Origin: Mucilaginibacter ginkgonis
GTDB taxonomy: Bacteria > Bacteroidota > Bacteroidia > Sphingobacteriales > Sphingobacteriaceae
Direction of reading: 5' to 3'
DNA: 64,000 bases
Assembly: GCF_009754905.2 (NCBI RefSeq)
Contig: NZ_CP066775.1
Span: 2,728,001-2,792,000 of the forward strand
In this document: one piece after another, positions 8,425-16,526 of the stretch
Layout: the number at the start of each line of letters is the position of its first letter
How positions within the stretch are numbered: the stretch's first letter is position 1
Translations under genes and position numbers: made by a program
The notes under the pieces: generated by a model
Databases searched by the model: none
What the model saw: only the letters and a program-made list of their open reading frames with translations
Told to the model about the DNA's origin: nothing

Positions 8425-8450
8425 AGCCTTTCCGTTTATACGGAAAGGCT
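8425..8450 (-). terminator. Intrinsic terminator after DUF6249 gene
   Basis: Perfect 10-bp stem AGCCTTTCCG / CGGAAAGGCT with a 6-nt loop; on the minus strand it is followed by a T-run. It lies 24 bp past the stop of the DUF6249 gene. Confidence 0.85.
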
Positions 8451-8474
8451 TCGCTGTCATAGGTAGCTATAATA

Positions 8475-8849
8475 TTATTCCTGCTCTATAAAATTCACTC
8501 TTTGGTTGGCTGTCTCTTTCATCTCTACGCGGTATGATTGAAACAAACCCAAGCCGCCAAAAATGGCTATCAAAGCAAAGTAAATAGACGGGTTGTCTTC
8601 GCCGGGTGTAGAGAATACATGCCAGCTGTCTAATGCATAAGCTAAGAACAAACCTAAGCCAGATCCGATCAGTAACAAACCCCATTTAAGGTTTTGATAG
8701 GGTGCCGATTGCGATTTGTAACGGCGCGGGTCCATGCCTCGCTCTATAAGCGCCATGCGCTCACGCTTGTGTAAATAAACAATACCAAAAATGGTTAAAA
8801 AGAATCCCAGTGGAACTAAGATGGGAATTAAGATGCCTGCGTTATCCAT
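8475..8849 (-). CDS. DUF6249-type small membrane protein
   Basis: 124 residues. Starts MDNAGILIPILVPLGFFLTIFGIVYLHKRERMALIERGMDP, i.e. an N-terminal membrane span followed by a conserved KRERMALIERGMDP segment typical of DUF6249 proteins. Two further hydrophobic spans follow (LLLIGSGLGLFLAYAL, IYFALIAIFGGLGLFQSYRV). Function unknown. It is divergent from the ECF sigma gene 267 bp away; in this family a link to sigma/anti-sigma loci is common, but a role here is inference. Its terminator is well defined. Confidence 0.8.
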   Translation of the reverse strand: MDNAGILIPILVPLGFFLTIFGIVYLHKRERMALIERGMDPRRYKSQSAPYQNLKWGLLLIGSGLGLFLAYALDSWHVFSTPGEDNPSIYFALIAIFGGLGLFQSYRVEMKETANQRVNFIEQE

Positions 8850-9116
8850 GATTTCTATGTTTTAAATTTATAATTAATTGTTTGTGTTGAAGCACTATTG
8901 CAATGTTTTCGAAAGCTATGACCACAAGCTTTTTCATGAGGTTACACCTTATTGGAAAAAAAATAGAAGTAAGAGCCAAGACACAAGATCAAGACGGTGT
9001 AATTACAAACGCCGGTCAGACAATTGTTCTATCTTAAGTAACTTAAAAACTTTATAACAAATAACTAAATTGCTGTAACCTGCGGCTTAAATATGTGGTC
9101 AGAGCTTATGTAAATA

Positions 9117-9698
9117 ATGCAAAGCAAGCTTTCTGATATAGAACTGATACAACAAACCCTTGATGGTAACCAGTTTGCATACGCCGACCTGGTGAAACGT
9201 CACCAGCGGTTTGTGTTTACACTGGCTATGCGTTTTGCAAAAAACCGAGAGGATGCCGAAGAAATATCGCAGGACTGTTTTATAAAAGCGTATAGATCGC
9301 TGGCATCATTCCAGGGTACGTCGAAGTTTAGCACCTGGCTTTACACTATAGTATATACCAGTGCCATGACCTTTTTAAGAAAGAAGCGGGTTGATACTAC
9401 TTCAATCGATGATGAGAATGTGTACCTGGAAGTTGCTGATACCGGCGGCGGGTATGATAATGATACGGCCGAAAAAAGGTCGCGCAGCTATTATGTAAAT
9501 AAAGCTATCAGCCAGTTATTGCCTGATGATGCCGCGATCATAACTTTGTTTTATAACGGCGAGCAATCGCTGGAAGAGATTGGCACCGCTTTAAACATGG
9601 AACCAAATACCGTTAAAGTGAAACTGTTTAGGGCGAGGCAACGTTTAAAAGAAAAGCTGGAAAAAATGCTGAAAGGCGAAGTAAAGGAATTGATATGA
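9117..9698 (+). CDS. ECF-type RNA polymerase sigma factor
   Basis: 193-residue sigma-70 family factor. Region 2 (about 18-92) holds FAKNREDAEEISQDCFIKAY and FSTWLYTIVYTSAMTFLRKK, which contact core polymerase and the -10 element. Region 4 (about 128-185) holds LPDDAAIITLFYNGEQSLEE and MEPNTVKVKLFRARQRLKEKL, a helix-turn-helix for the -35 element. The stop overlaps the start of the next gene by 4 bp (ATGA), so the downstream product is translationally coupled. Start ATG at 9117. Confidence 0.93.
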   Translation: MQSKLSDIELIQQTLDGNQFAYADLVKRHQRFVFTLAMRFAKNREDAEEISQDCFIKAYRSLASFQGTSKFSTWLYTIVYTSAMTFLRKKRVDTTSIDDENVYLEVADTGGGYDNDTAEKRSRSYYVNKAISQLLPDDAAIITLFYNGEQSLEEIGTALNMEPNTVKVKLFRARQRLKEKLEKMLKGEVKELI

Positions 9699-10192
9699 AC
9701 AGCATAGAAGAAAAACTTTGGGATTATATAGATGGCACTTGCAGCGCAGATGAGCATGCCGCTATTGCACGTCTTATTGAAACAGATGCTACCTATCGTG
9801 AAAAGTACGAAGAGCTGATAGCTTTCAATGTCGATATGGCCGGCCTTGACCTTGAAGAACCATCAATGGGTTTTACCTTTAAAGTAATGGAAGCGGTCAA
9901 ACAAGAAACCGTTGCCGTTCCGCTTAAGGCAGGCATCAACAAAAATGTAATTCGCGGATTGGTAGGCATTTTTATAGCGCTTATTGTATCATTAATAATT
10001 TACGCTTTTCTGAACATCAACTGGTCAGCTGGCGGCAACGGTGCATATGAATTACCAAAAGTATCGCTGCCTGCCTTGAGCAAACCTGAAGGCCACTTTA
10101 TTATGCAGGCGTTTGTGTTTGTAGATGCGGTGTTGCTATTGTTTTTTGCAGATCTGTACCTGCGCAGGCAGCGCATGGCAAAACAATTGTAA
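9695..10192 (+). CDS. Probable membrane anti-sigma factor
   Basis: 165 residues, no strong domain match by eye. The N-terminal about 60 residues (LWDYIDGTCSADEHAAIARLIE) look like the cytoplasmic sigma-binding part of anti-sigma factors, though without an HxxxCxxC zinc motif. Two hydrophobic spans follow, about 87-110 and 138-157, ending in basic residues LRRQRM. It overlaps the sigma gene by 4 bp. The assignment rests mainly on coupling and topology. Confidence 0.65.
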   Translation: MNSIEEKLWDYIDGTCSADEHAAIARLIETDATYREKYEELIAFNVDMAGLDLEEPSMGFTFKVMEAVKQETVAVPLKAGINKNVIRGLVGIFIALIVSLIIYAFLNINWSAGGNGAYELPKVSLPALSKPEGHFIMQAFVFVDAVLLLFFADLYLRRQRMAKQL

Positions 10193-10333
10193 TCAAGGGG
10201 CAAAATGTAGCGAATGTGCTACACTGTGTTTTTTGTTATGTACATGTGACGCAAAGAAACAGCATAGAGTACACCAACAGGCGGGATTTCCCGACAACGG
10301 CAGTTTGGTACAGTAATTGTTATAAACTCTTTG

Positions 10334-10353
10334 AACTGGTAAACTTACCAGTT
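10334..10353. promoter_or_regulatory. Perfect inverted repeat, operator-like
   Basis: AACTGGTAA and TTACCAGTT form 9-bp arms separated by AC. It has no T-run of its own and sits in the 267-bp gap between the anti-sigma gene and the M28 peptidase gene, 29 bp before a terminator. Such symmetric ACTGGTA..TACCAGT sequences are typical operator shapes, but no matching regulator gene is next to it. Confidence 0.4.
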
Positions 10354-10381
10354 TAATTGTGATAAGGTTTAGGTTGAAAGT

Positions 10382-10409
10382 CCTCAGGCGCAAGGCCTGA
10401 GGGCTTTTT
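10382..10409 (+). terminator. Intrinsic terminator before M28 peptidase gene
   Basis: Stem CCTCAGGC / GCCTGAGG (10382-10389, 10395-10402) followed by GCTTTTTATTTTTG. It lies 190 bp past the anti-sigma stop, so either the sigma operon has a long 3' leader or a short RNA is made from 10.2-10.4 kb. The T-tract also contains TATTTTTG (10409-10416), an exact -7 box for the next gene, but without a matching -33 element. Confidence 0.75.
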
Positions 10410-10459
10410 ATTTTTGTACCTGTCGCAATTTGCATGGCAATGCTTATTTTGTGCTTGCT

Positions 10460-11926
10460 ATGAAAAAACTCGCCTTGTTAATACCTGCTTTATTAGCCTA
10501 CAGCGCAATAGTTGCGCAGCCAAAATCTACCACCTTACCCCCGGCCTTATCTTCTATAAAAGAAGCTGACCTGAAGCGCGACATATTCGACATTGCAAGC
10601 GATGGCTTTCGCGGCCGCAGGGCAGGCACTATAGATGAGTTCCGGGCGGCGGCATGGGTTGCGCAAAAAGCAATGGAAGCAGGCCTAAAACCTGCCGGTG
10701 AAGATGGCACTTACTTTCAGTTCTATAATATCAAGCGCACGCAGATGGCTGCCAACAGCATGCTATCTGTAAATAATCAGCCGCTTACATTGTCAAAAGA
10801 CTACTGGGCGTCACAGCCTGTTGACGCACGCTTCAGCGGCAATGTAAAATGGTTGAATACGATGGCAGATACCAGTGCAGACCTCCAAGGGAAGATCGTA
10901 GCCATGCCGATATTGCCGCCGACACCACTGCCCGCAAAATGGATCAGCCTTTACGGTTACCGTTACGCGGCACTGGCCATCCGGCAGCAGAGTGCGATAT
11001 TAAGGCGCCATGGCGTAAGCGCCATCATTTTTGTGGCTGATGCTGTTATTGAAAGCGAAGGTACGCTGGCATTTGTAAGCCATAACTTCCAGGAAGGGCA
11101 ATATGTAGTGCAGGGTTCGCCGGTAACGGCAAGGGTGAAACCTTTGCCAACACTGTTAATGAGGGGCGCACTTGCACAGCAGCTGAAAGCAGGCGCTTCA
11201 ATAGAAGCCGACTTGCGCGCTGAAACGTATTTATACCCTTCTGTAAACGTGATCGCTAAGGCTGCGGGCACAGACGTTAAATTGAAAGAAGAATATATAC
11301 TGTTCAGCGGGCACCACGACCATGATGGTATTGGTAACCCGGTTGCGCAAGATTCAATTTGGAATGGCGCGGATGATAACGCTTCTGTAACTGTAGGTAT
11401 GCTGGCCATTGGCCGCGCCTGGGTAGCGCACCCCGGCAAGCGCAGCGTTTTGTTTGTATGGCATGGCGCCGAAGAGCGTGGCCTGCTTGGTTCGCGCTGG
11501 TATGCAGCGCACCCAACCGTCAACAAGCAAAGCATTGTAGCAGTGTTAAACGGCGACATGATAGGCCGCAACAGCGTAGATTCCGCAGCGTTATTGGGTA
11601 GCATTGCTCCGCATAAAAATTCCACGGCTTTGGTTGACATGGCTTACAAAGCCAACAGCAGTTTAACGAAGTTCAATATTGACACCTCATGGGATGATGC
11701 CAAACACCCCGAAGGTTGGTATTTCCGCAGTGACCATGTACCTTACGCGCAGGCAGGCATCCCGTCTATTTTCTTTACCAGTTTGCTCCACCCCGACTAT
11801 CACACACCAAAAGACGAACCCGCAGGTATCAGCATTCCCAAACTTACTAAAATGACAAAGTGGATGTATGCTACCGGCTGGCTGGTGTCGCAAACAACGG
11901 CCAGGCCTGCATTGGATGGCAAATAA
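10460..11926 (+). CDS. Secreted M28-family zinc aminopeptidase
   Basis: 488 residues with start ATG at 10460, chosen because the signal peptide MKKLALLIPALLAYSAIVAQ begins there; an ATG 30 bp earlier would spoil it. The M28 catalytic set is visible: first His in GHHDHDG, bridging Asp in NGADDNASVTVG, general base Glu and ligand in GAEERGLLGSRW, Asp in NGDMIGRN, and last His in HPDYHTPKDEP. A PA-like insert lies between residues 115 and 240. Expected to release N-terminal amino acids from peptides in the periplasm or outside. Monocistronic by context. Confidence 0.92.
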   Translation: MKKLALLIPALLAYSAIVAQPKSTTLPPALSSIKEADLKRDIFDIASDGFRGRRAGTIDEFRAAAWVAQKAMEAGLKPAGEDGTYFQFYNIKRTQMAANSMLSVNNQPLTLSKDYWASQPVDARFSGNVKWLNTMADTSADLQGKIVAMPILPPTPLPAKWISLYGYRYAALAIRQQSAILRRHGVSAIIFVADAVIESEGTLAFVSHNFQEGQYVVQGSPVTARVKPLPTLLMRGALAQQLKAGASIEADLRAETYLYPSVNVIAKAAGTDVKLKEEYILFSGHHDHDGIGNPVAQDSIWNGADDNASVTVGMLAIGRAWVAHPGKRSVLFVWHGAEERGLLGSRWYAAHPTVNKQSIVAVLNGDMIGRNSVDSAALLGSIAPHKNSTALVDMAYKANSSLTKFNIDTSWDDAKHPEGWYFRSDHVPYAQAGIPSIFFTSLLHPDYHTPKDEPAGISIPKLTKMTKWMYATGWLVSQTTARPALDGK

Positions 11927-12045
11927 GTGTCCGTCTGGATTAGCGAGAAAGTATGTTGGTGGACAGGGTGGACAGGTAATCTATAGTGTCATGCCGATTC
12001 CGACCCTTCGGGATTTTTCGGCATCCCAAATGACATTTTTTTGAA

Positions 12046-12450
12046 AGCGCTCATTCGCCGCTTTGGCTTGTTACTTCTTTTGGCCGTCAAAAGAAGTAAC
12101 CAAGAAAACTCGCGGCTGCACCCTGCGCTATAATGTTTATGCTGTTTTCAAAACCTGCAGTTGCCGCACAGACTGATGCCGCATTTTTTGGCGTTGTGAA
12201 TGCAGTGCCAACAATTCCTTATACATTTTTAGAGTTTTTCAACGTCAGCTCGCAGTTTTAACTTAAAGAGCGGCGGCCTCGGCAGAAAAGGCGGGCCAGC
12301 GTTGGGGTGAATACCGTTTTAGCTTTTTCGGGCCGTAACCGAAAAAGCGTTAGAAAACGGTAGAGCGGGCTGAAGCGTTTTTCTGCCTTGATTTTTTGGT
12401 TACTTTTTCATCAAAGGAAAAAGTAACTAGCCCAGCGGCGAATGAGCGCT
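12046..12450 (-). repeat. Dispersed intergenic repeat, family 1, copy C (complete, with terminal inverted repeats)
   Basis: 405 bp between two convergent genes. Both ends carry the same 17-bp sequence in inverted orientation: AGCGCTCATTCGCCGCT at 12046-12062 and AGCGGCGAATGAGCGCT at 12434-12450, a perfect match. GAA flanks both outer sides and may be a 3-bp target duplication. Inside are a hairpin at 12070-12100, the CGCGGCTGCACC block, the TGCCGCACAGACTGATGCC block, and a second hairpin near 12398-12427. The middle differs from other copies (GGCCTCGGCAGAAAAGGCGG), so parts are mosaic. Confidence 0.85.
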
Positions 12451-12567
12451 GAAAGAAATATTCTACAGGATTGCTGCGCTCGCATTGACAAATTGGTAAG
12501 GTGCTCCGACAGGAACGTTACCCGGAGCTTGTCAAAGGGTAGCGCGACAAGTTTGTCTAAGTCACCT

Positions 12568-13599
12568 CTACTCCCACCAGATCTTTTGGTCAAATTCTTC
12601 GCCGATAGCATATGGTTCACCGATCTGCGGGATCACTATCGGTTGGTGCAAGGCTTTGGCCTCTGCCATCACACGGATTGGAGGCTCGTTCCAGGGGTGA
12701 ACGGACAGCGTAAACTTTGCCCAGTGCACGGGCATTAACACTTTAGCTTGCAGGTCTTGTGCGGCTTGTGCGGTTTGCTCGGGCATCATGTGTATATCGG
12801 GCCAATTAATGTTGTATTGCCCGCACTCGAGCAGTGCGAGATCAAACGGGCCAAACTTATCGCCGATGACTTTAAATTGCCCGTCATAACCCGAGTCGCC
12901 GCCCAGGAATATTTTATAGTCATTTAGTTTGAGCACAAATGACGACCAAAGCGATTGCCCGCGCTTAAGTCCCCGGCCCGAGAAATGCCTCGCAGGCGTT
13001 GCAGTAAACTCAACCTCTTGATTGATCTTTGCGCTTTGCCACCAATCCAGTTCGGTGATTTTATCAGGCGCTATACCCCAATATTCCAGGTGACTGCCTG
13101 CGCCTAAAGAGGTAACTATCTGTTTTATGTTTGGGTGAAGCTTAGTGATCGTCTCGTAATCCAAATGGTCATAATGATCATGCGTTATGAGCAAAACGTC
13201 TATATCCGGCATATCCTCAGCCTTATAAATATCTGCCCCAAGAAAAGCCTTACCGAAAAAACTTACCGGCGACGCATGCCCACTCAACACCGGATCTACA
13301 AAGATATTAAATCCCTGATGAGAGATGAGATATGATGAATGCCCGAACCAAACCACGGTTGGTACTTTTGCATTTAAGTTCCGGAGGTCCGTTTTTACAG
13401 ACGGTATTCCTTGACCTGGCCTGACAGTTTTCGGCTGGCTAAGCAATGTTTTAAACAGGTCGAGGTAAGACGCATCTTCCCGCTTTATAGCAGTAGGCAA
13501 TATGTTCTGAAAGCTACCGTCGCGGTATTGGAGAGAAGTTTTTATCCGTTTTTTCCGTACGTCCGCAGGGAGTTTACCAAATGCTTTTATATCGATCAT
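12568..13599 (-). CDS. MBL-fold metallo-hydrolase (UlaG/NAPE-PLD-like)
   Basis: 343 residues from the ATG at 13599 (a TTG 9 bp upstream is possible). The metallo-beta-lactamase signature is THDHYDHLD near residue 140, preceded by VVWFGHSSYLI and FVDPVLSG. Later metal ligands are in ATPARHFSGRG, FLGGDSGYDG and MPVHWAKFTL. The layout resembles the lipid- or lactone-cleaving branch that includes NAPE-PLD and UlaG. No signal peptide, so cytoplasmic. Convergent with the M28 gene across repeat copy C. Substrate unknown. Confidence 0.85.
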   Translation of the reverse strand: MIDIKAFGKLPADVRKKRIKTSLQYRDGSFQNILPTAIKREDASYLDLFKTLLSQPKTVRPGQGIPSVKTDLRNLNAKVPTVVWFGHSSYLISHQGFNIFVDPVLSGHASPVSFFGKAFLGADIYKAEDMPDIDVLLITHDHYDHLDYETITKLHPNIKQIVTSLGAGSHLEYWGIAPDKITELDWWQSAKINQEVEFTATPARHFSGRGLKRGQSLWSSFVLKLNDYKIFLGGDSGYDGQFKVIGDKFGPFDLALLECGQYNINWPDIHMMPEQTAQAAQDLQAKVLMPVHWAKFTLSVHPWNEPPIRVMAEAKALHQPIVIPQIGEPYAIGEEFDQKIWWE

Positions 13600-13699
13600 T
13601 ACGGACAAATGTAATATTTAGCACTAATCGCTTCGCGGGAGTTATGTCTGCCGAACATCCTTTTTAGCTTTAAGGCGTATTTCGTATTTTAGCGCTTTC

Positions 13700-14494
13700 A
13701 TGCCGATTAGAGACAAAATTTACTTCGCTTCAGATTTTCATTTAGGTAACAGTAACTACCATGCCCATACCGAACGTGAGCTGCGTATAGTTCGCTGGCT
13801 GGATATGGTCAAGGAAGATGCTGCCGAGCTTTACCTGGTGGGCGATATTTTCGACTTCTGGTTTGAGTATAAAACGGTAGTGCCGAAGGGATACATCCGC
13901 TTCTTAGGTAAACTGGCAGAATTTGCCGACCTGGGCGTAAAGCTCACTTTTTTTAAAGGCAACCACGATATGTGGATGTTTGGCTACCTTACCGAAGAAC
14001 TGGGCGCCGATATCATCAGCGATGAACTGATCATTGAACGCGGCGGCAAACGCTTTTACATTCACCACGGTGATGGCCTTGGCCCCGGCGACCGTAAGTA
14101 TAAATTCCTTAAGAAGTTTTTCCGCAGTCCGGTATGCCAGTGGTTATTCGAGAGGTTGCACCCCAACCTGGGTGTAGGTATTGCCAACGCTTGGAGCAAA
14201 CGCAGCCGCATCAGCAACGGCAAAAAAACCGACAGGGTAATGCATCAGCACGAATGGCTTGCAGAATACAGCCGTGATGTGCTTACTAAAGAGCATTTCG
14301 ACTACCTGATCTTTGGCCACCGCCACATGGCTATGGATGTAAAGCTAAGCGACACCAGTCGCTATATCAACCTGGGCGAATGGGTGTACACCAGCAGCTA
14401 CGCCGTTTTCGACGGAAAGGATGTAAAACTGCTTGCCTTTGAGCGCGACCTGGAGCTGATGGATTTTACCGCAGCATTGACGGTGGGGCATTAA
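13700..14494 (+). CDS. UDP-2,3-diacylglucosamine diphosphatase (LpxH-type)
   Basis: 264 residues of the calcineurin-like phosphoesterase fold. Metal-binding motifs in order: ASDFHLGN (about 10-17), LVGDIFDFWFEY (about 46-57), FKGNHDMWMFGY (about 88-99), HHGDGLGPGDRKY (about 122-134) and FGHRHMAMD (about 207-215). This matches LpxH, which splits UDP-2,3-diacylglucosamine to lipid X in lipid A synthesis at the inner membrane. Start ATG at 13700 just before the conserved core. Divergent from the MBL gene, 100 bp gap. Confidence 0.88.
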   Translation: MPIRDKIYFASDFHLGNSNYHAHTERELRIVRWLDMVKEDAAELYLVGDIFDFWFEYKTVVPKGYIRFLGKLAEFADLGVKLTFFKGNHDMWMFGYLTEELGADIISDELIIERGGKRFYIHHGDGLGPGDRKYKFLKKFFRSPVCQWLFERLHPNLGVGIANAWSKRSRISNGKKTDRVMHQHEWLAEYSRDVLTKEHFDYLIFGHRHMAMDVKLSDTSRYINLGEWVYTSSYAVFDGKDVKLLAFERDLELMDFTAALTVGH

Positions 14495-14946
14495 TCAACA
14501 ATTACGGCGTTGTCATTTTGAACGAAGTGAATCCTGATAGCTATCGGGATTATTCAGCCACCGCATTACTCATAAGATCCTTCGTTACACTCGGGATAAC
14601 AACTCTTATATTTTAGTATAAGCACCCCAAGAGTTTAACAATCCGCTGATTTATTATACGCCTTAAAAGCAGTACCTTTGACCTCTCCTAAATTCTCTCC
14701 AAAGGAGAGAGGATTTTGAAAGGAAGATTAGTAAAGGTTGCGTTAGCGATTGCAGCGGTTAGCCCGCATCCGTCAGCTGACGTAGAGGACTATGAGCGTA
14801 AAGCGCGGCACGACGAAGGAGTGCAACGCCCAAATACAAATACACCCCTCCCAACCCTCCCCAAGGTGGAGGGCTAAAAAAATAAAAAGCTCCCTCTCCT
14901 TCGGAGAGGGCTGGGGAGAGTAAATTAGAGTACATAGGATAACACC
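14495..14946. other. Repeat-rich gap between lpxH-like gene and prfA
   Basis: 452 bp without a gene. Contents: a GTCATTTTGAACGAAGTGAA block with the palindrome GATAGCTATCGGGAT (14513-14600); a TCTCTCCAAAGGAGAGA hairpin near 14694-14711; repeat family 2 copy 2 (14740-14831, minus); CCCTCCCAACCCTCCCC and CCCTCTCCTTCGGAGAGGG hairpin elements at 14846-14915. A prfA promoter is not obvious within the repeats. Confidence 0.6.
14740..14831 (-). repeat. Repeat family 2, copy 2
   Basis: Read on the minus strand it runs from GGGCGTTGCACTCC to CAATCGCTAACGC, with CGCTCATAG and GGGCTAACCGCTGC inside, matching copies at 3476-3561 and 37550-37640. About 92 bp. Confidence 0.55.
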
Positions 14947-16020
14947 ATGTTAGATAAATTAGAACTGATTAAAGAACGCTGGAAAACGGTTGAAGGCGAG
15001 TTGAGCAGCCCCGACGCGATGGCCGACATGAAGCGCTTTGCCCAACTGAGTAAAGAATATAAAGACCTTACACTTATTGTGAACGAGTATGATGTTTATA
15101 AGAATATTATGAGCAACATAAACTCGAGCAAGGAGATTTTGGCTACCGAGAAGGACGAGGAGTTTCGGGAGATGGCTAAGATGGAGCTGGATGAACTGCT
15201 GACCCAGCAGGAAGAGATGGAAGAAAAGATACGCCTGATGCTGATCCCCAAAGACCCCGAGGATGCCAAGCATGCCATTATCGAGATACGCGGTGGTACC
15301 GGCGGCGACGAGGCTGCTCTTTTTGCCGGCGACCTCTACCGTATGTACATGCGCTACTGCGAACGCCAGGGCCTGCGTACCGAATTGGTTGATTATACCG
15401 AAGGCACCGCAGGTGGCTATAAAGAGATTGTGTTTAATGTATTGGCAGATGACGCCTACGGCACGTTGAAATATGAGTCGGGGGTGCACCGTGTACAGCG
15501 CGTGCCTGATACCGAAACCCAGGGAAGGGTGCATACTTCGGCGGCGTCTGTAGTGGTACTGCCCGAGGTTGACGAGTTTGACATAGACCTTCAGGTGAGT
15601 GATATCCGTAAGGACCTGTTCTGCGCTTCGGGGCCGGGCGGGCAGTCGGTAAATACTACCTATTCGGCAGTTAGGCTTACGCACATCCCTACTGGTATCG
15701 TCGCCCAGTGCCAGGACCAGAAGTCGCAGCTGAAAAACTATGACAAGGCCTTACAGGTATTGCGCAGCCGTGTATACGAAATGGAATTGCAGAAACACAT
15801 GGAGGAGGTTTCTAAAAAACGCAAAACCATGGTATCTACCGGCGACCGCTCTGCCAAAGTACGCACCTACAACTACCCGCAAGGGCGCGTAACAGAGCAC
15901 CGCATAGGTTTAACCATATACAATTTGCCTAATGTAATGAACGGCGACTTGCAGGAAATTATGGAATCGCTGCAGTTTGCAGAGAACGCAGAAAAGCTGA
16001 AAGAGGGTACGGTAGCGTAA
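14947..16020 (+). CDS. prfA: Peptide chain release factor 1
   Basis: 357 residues. RF1 ends translation at UAA and UAG. The codon-reading tripeptide PxT is seen as PDT at residues 187-189 within [17 protein letters not shown], which separates it from RF2 (SPF). The catalytic GGQ is at 231-233 in [20 protein letters not shown]-terminal helical domain 1 is a little short compared with E. coli, as in other Bacteroidota. Start ATG at 14947. tRNA-Asp lies 59 bp downstream. Confidence 0.97.
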   Translation: MLDKLELIKERWKTVEGELSSPDAMADMKRFAQLSKEYKDLTLIVNEYDVYKNIMSNINSSKEILATEKDEEFREMAKMELDELLTQQEEMEEKIRLMLIPKDPEDAKHAIIEIRGGTGGDEAALFAGDLYRMYMRYCERQGLRTELVDYTEGTAGGYKEIVFNVLADDAYGTLKYESGVHRVQRVPDTETQGRVHTSAASVVVLPEVDEFDIDLQVSDIRKDLFCASGPGGQSVNTTYSAVRLTHIPTGIVAQCQDQKSQLKNYDKALQVLRSRVYEMELQKHMEEVSKKRKTMVSTGDRSAKVRTYNYPQGRVTEHRIGLTIYNLPNVMNGDLQEIMESLQFAENAEKLKEGTVA

Positions 16021-16033
16021 TTTTTAAAATATT

Positions 16034-16064
16034 TTTGAGAATATAAGCCGAAACTCTATATTTG
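16034..16064 (+). promoter_or_regulatory. Promoter of tRNA-Asp
   Basis: TTTG (16034-16037), a 19-nt spacer, then TATATTTG (16057-16064). This is an exact match to the Bacteroidota primary-sigma promoter TTTG-N19-21-TAnnTTTG. Transcription would start near 16071, about 9 nt before the tRNA. Confidence 0.85.
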
Positions 16065-16079
16065 CATTCCCAAACGGGA

Positions 16080-16153
16080 GGAGTGGTAGTTCAGCTGGTT
16101 AGAATACATGCCTGTCACGCATGGGGTCGCGGGTTCGAGTCCCGTCCATTCCG
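16080..16153 (+). tRNA. tRNA-Asp (GTC)
   Basis: 74-nt cloverleaf: acceptor GGAGTGG pairs with CCATTCC (one G-U), D-arm GTTC..GAA, anticodon stem CATGC/GCATG with loop CTGTCAC (anticodon GTC), T-arm GCGGG-TTCGAGT-CCCGT, discriminator G at 16153. CCA is not encoded. A promoter and an intrinsic terminator flank it closely. Its 3' end and terminator are duplicated at 16525-16572. Confidence 0.96.
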
Positions 16154-16190
16154 CTAAGAAGCCTTTAGATGATATCTGAAGGCTTTTTTT
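16143..16190. repeat. Direct repeat, left copy (tRNA-Asp 3' end plus terminator)
   Basis: 48 bp from the T-arm/acceptor of tRNA-Asp (CGTCCATTCCGCT) through the terminator T-run. The copy at 16525-16572 is identical at 44 of 48 positions. The pair bounds 334 bp holding one GIY-YIG gene, as attL/attR sites do around elements integrated into tRNA 3' ends. Confidence 0.85.
16161..16190 (+). terminator. Intrinsic terminator of tRNA-Asp
   Basis: Stem GCCTTTAGAT / ATCTGAAGGC (16161-16170, 16174-16183) with one G-T pair, followed by seven T residues to 16190. Six bases later the GIY-YIG gene starts. Confidence 0.9.
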
Positions 16191-16195
16191 GTTGA

Positions 16196-16465
16196 ATGGC
16201 TTTTTACGTTTACATTATCCAGAGTCAGGTTGAAGGAAGCTTTTATAAAGGCTTTTCAGAAAATCCCGTGCAAAGACTTGCGCAGCATAACGACGGTAGT
16301 GCTACTTACACGTCAAGAAAAATTCCATGGAAACTTGTTTATGTAGAAGAGTTTCCATCAAAACAAGAGGCTTTAATTCGCGAGAAAAATTTAAAGAATG
16401 CTACCATCGAACGAATTAACGCATTGATAAATCACCCAAAAAATATCGTGGCGAGGTTAGAATAA
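16196..16465 (+). CDS. Single-domain GIY-YIG nuclease
   Basis: 89 residues, almost entirely one GIY-YIG endonuclease domain (YhbQ/UPF0213 type): the family motif is seen as YVYIIQS..YKGF (GIY-YIG equivalent), then Arg27 in NPVQRLAQHN, SRKIPWKLVYVEEF, and the catalytic Glu in KQEALIREKNLK. The ATG comes 6 nt after the tRNA-Asp terminator T-run, with no room for a promoter, so expression needs read-through from the tRNA promoter. The gene lies between 48-bp copies of the tRNA 3' end. Biological role of these small nucleases is not settled; some cut branched or damaged DNA. Confidence 0.85.
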   Translation: MAFYVYIIQSQVEGSFYKGFSENPVQRLAQHNDGSATYTSRKIPWKLVYVEEFPSKQEALIREKNLKNATIERINALINHPKNIVARLE

Positions 16466-16477
16466 TAGGGCTTGTCA

Positions 16478-16526
16478 TCCCCACAGTAATGTGGGGACGG
16501 GTACTCCCCACAGCCTTGTGGGGACG
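16478..16526. repeat. Tandem hairpin pair next to the right direct repeat
   Basis: Two 22-nt units of the form TCCCCACA-N4-TGTGGGGA-CG at 16478-16499 and 16505-16526, period 27 bp. Arms are perfect in both; only the 4-nt loops differ (GTAA, GCCT). The second unit runs straight into the right-hand tRNA repeat, sharing its first bases. Confidence 0.75.
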
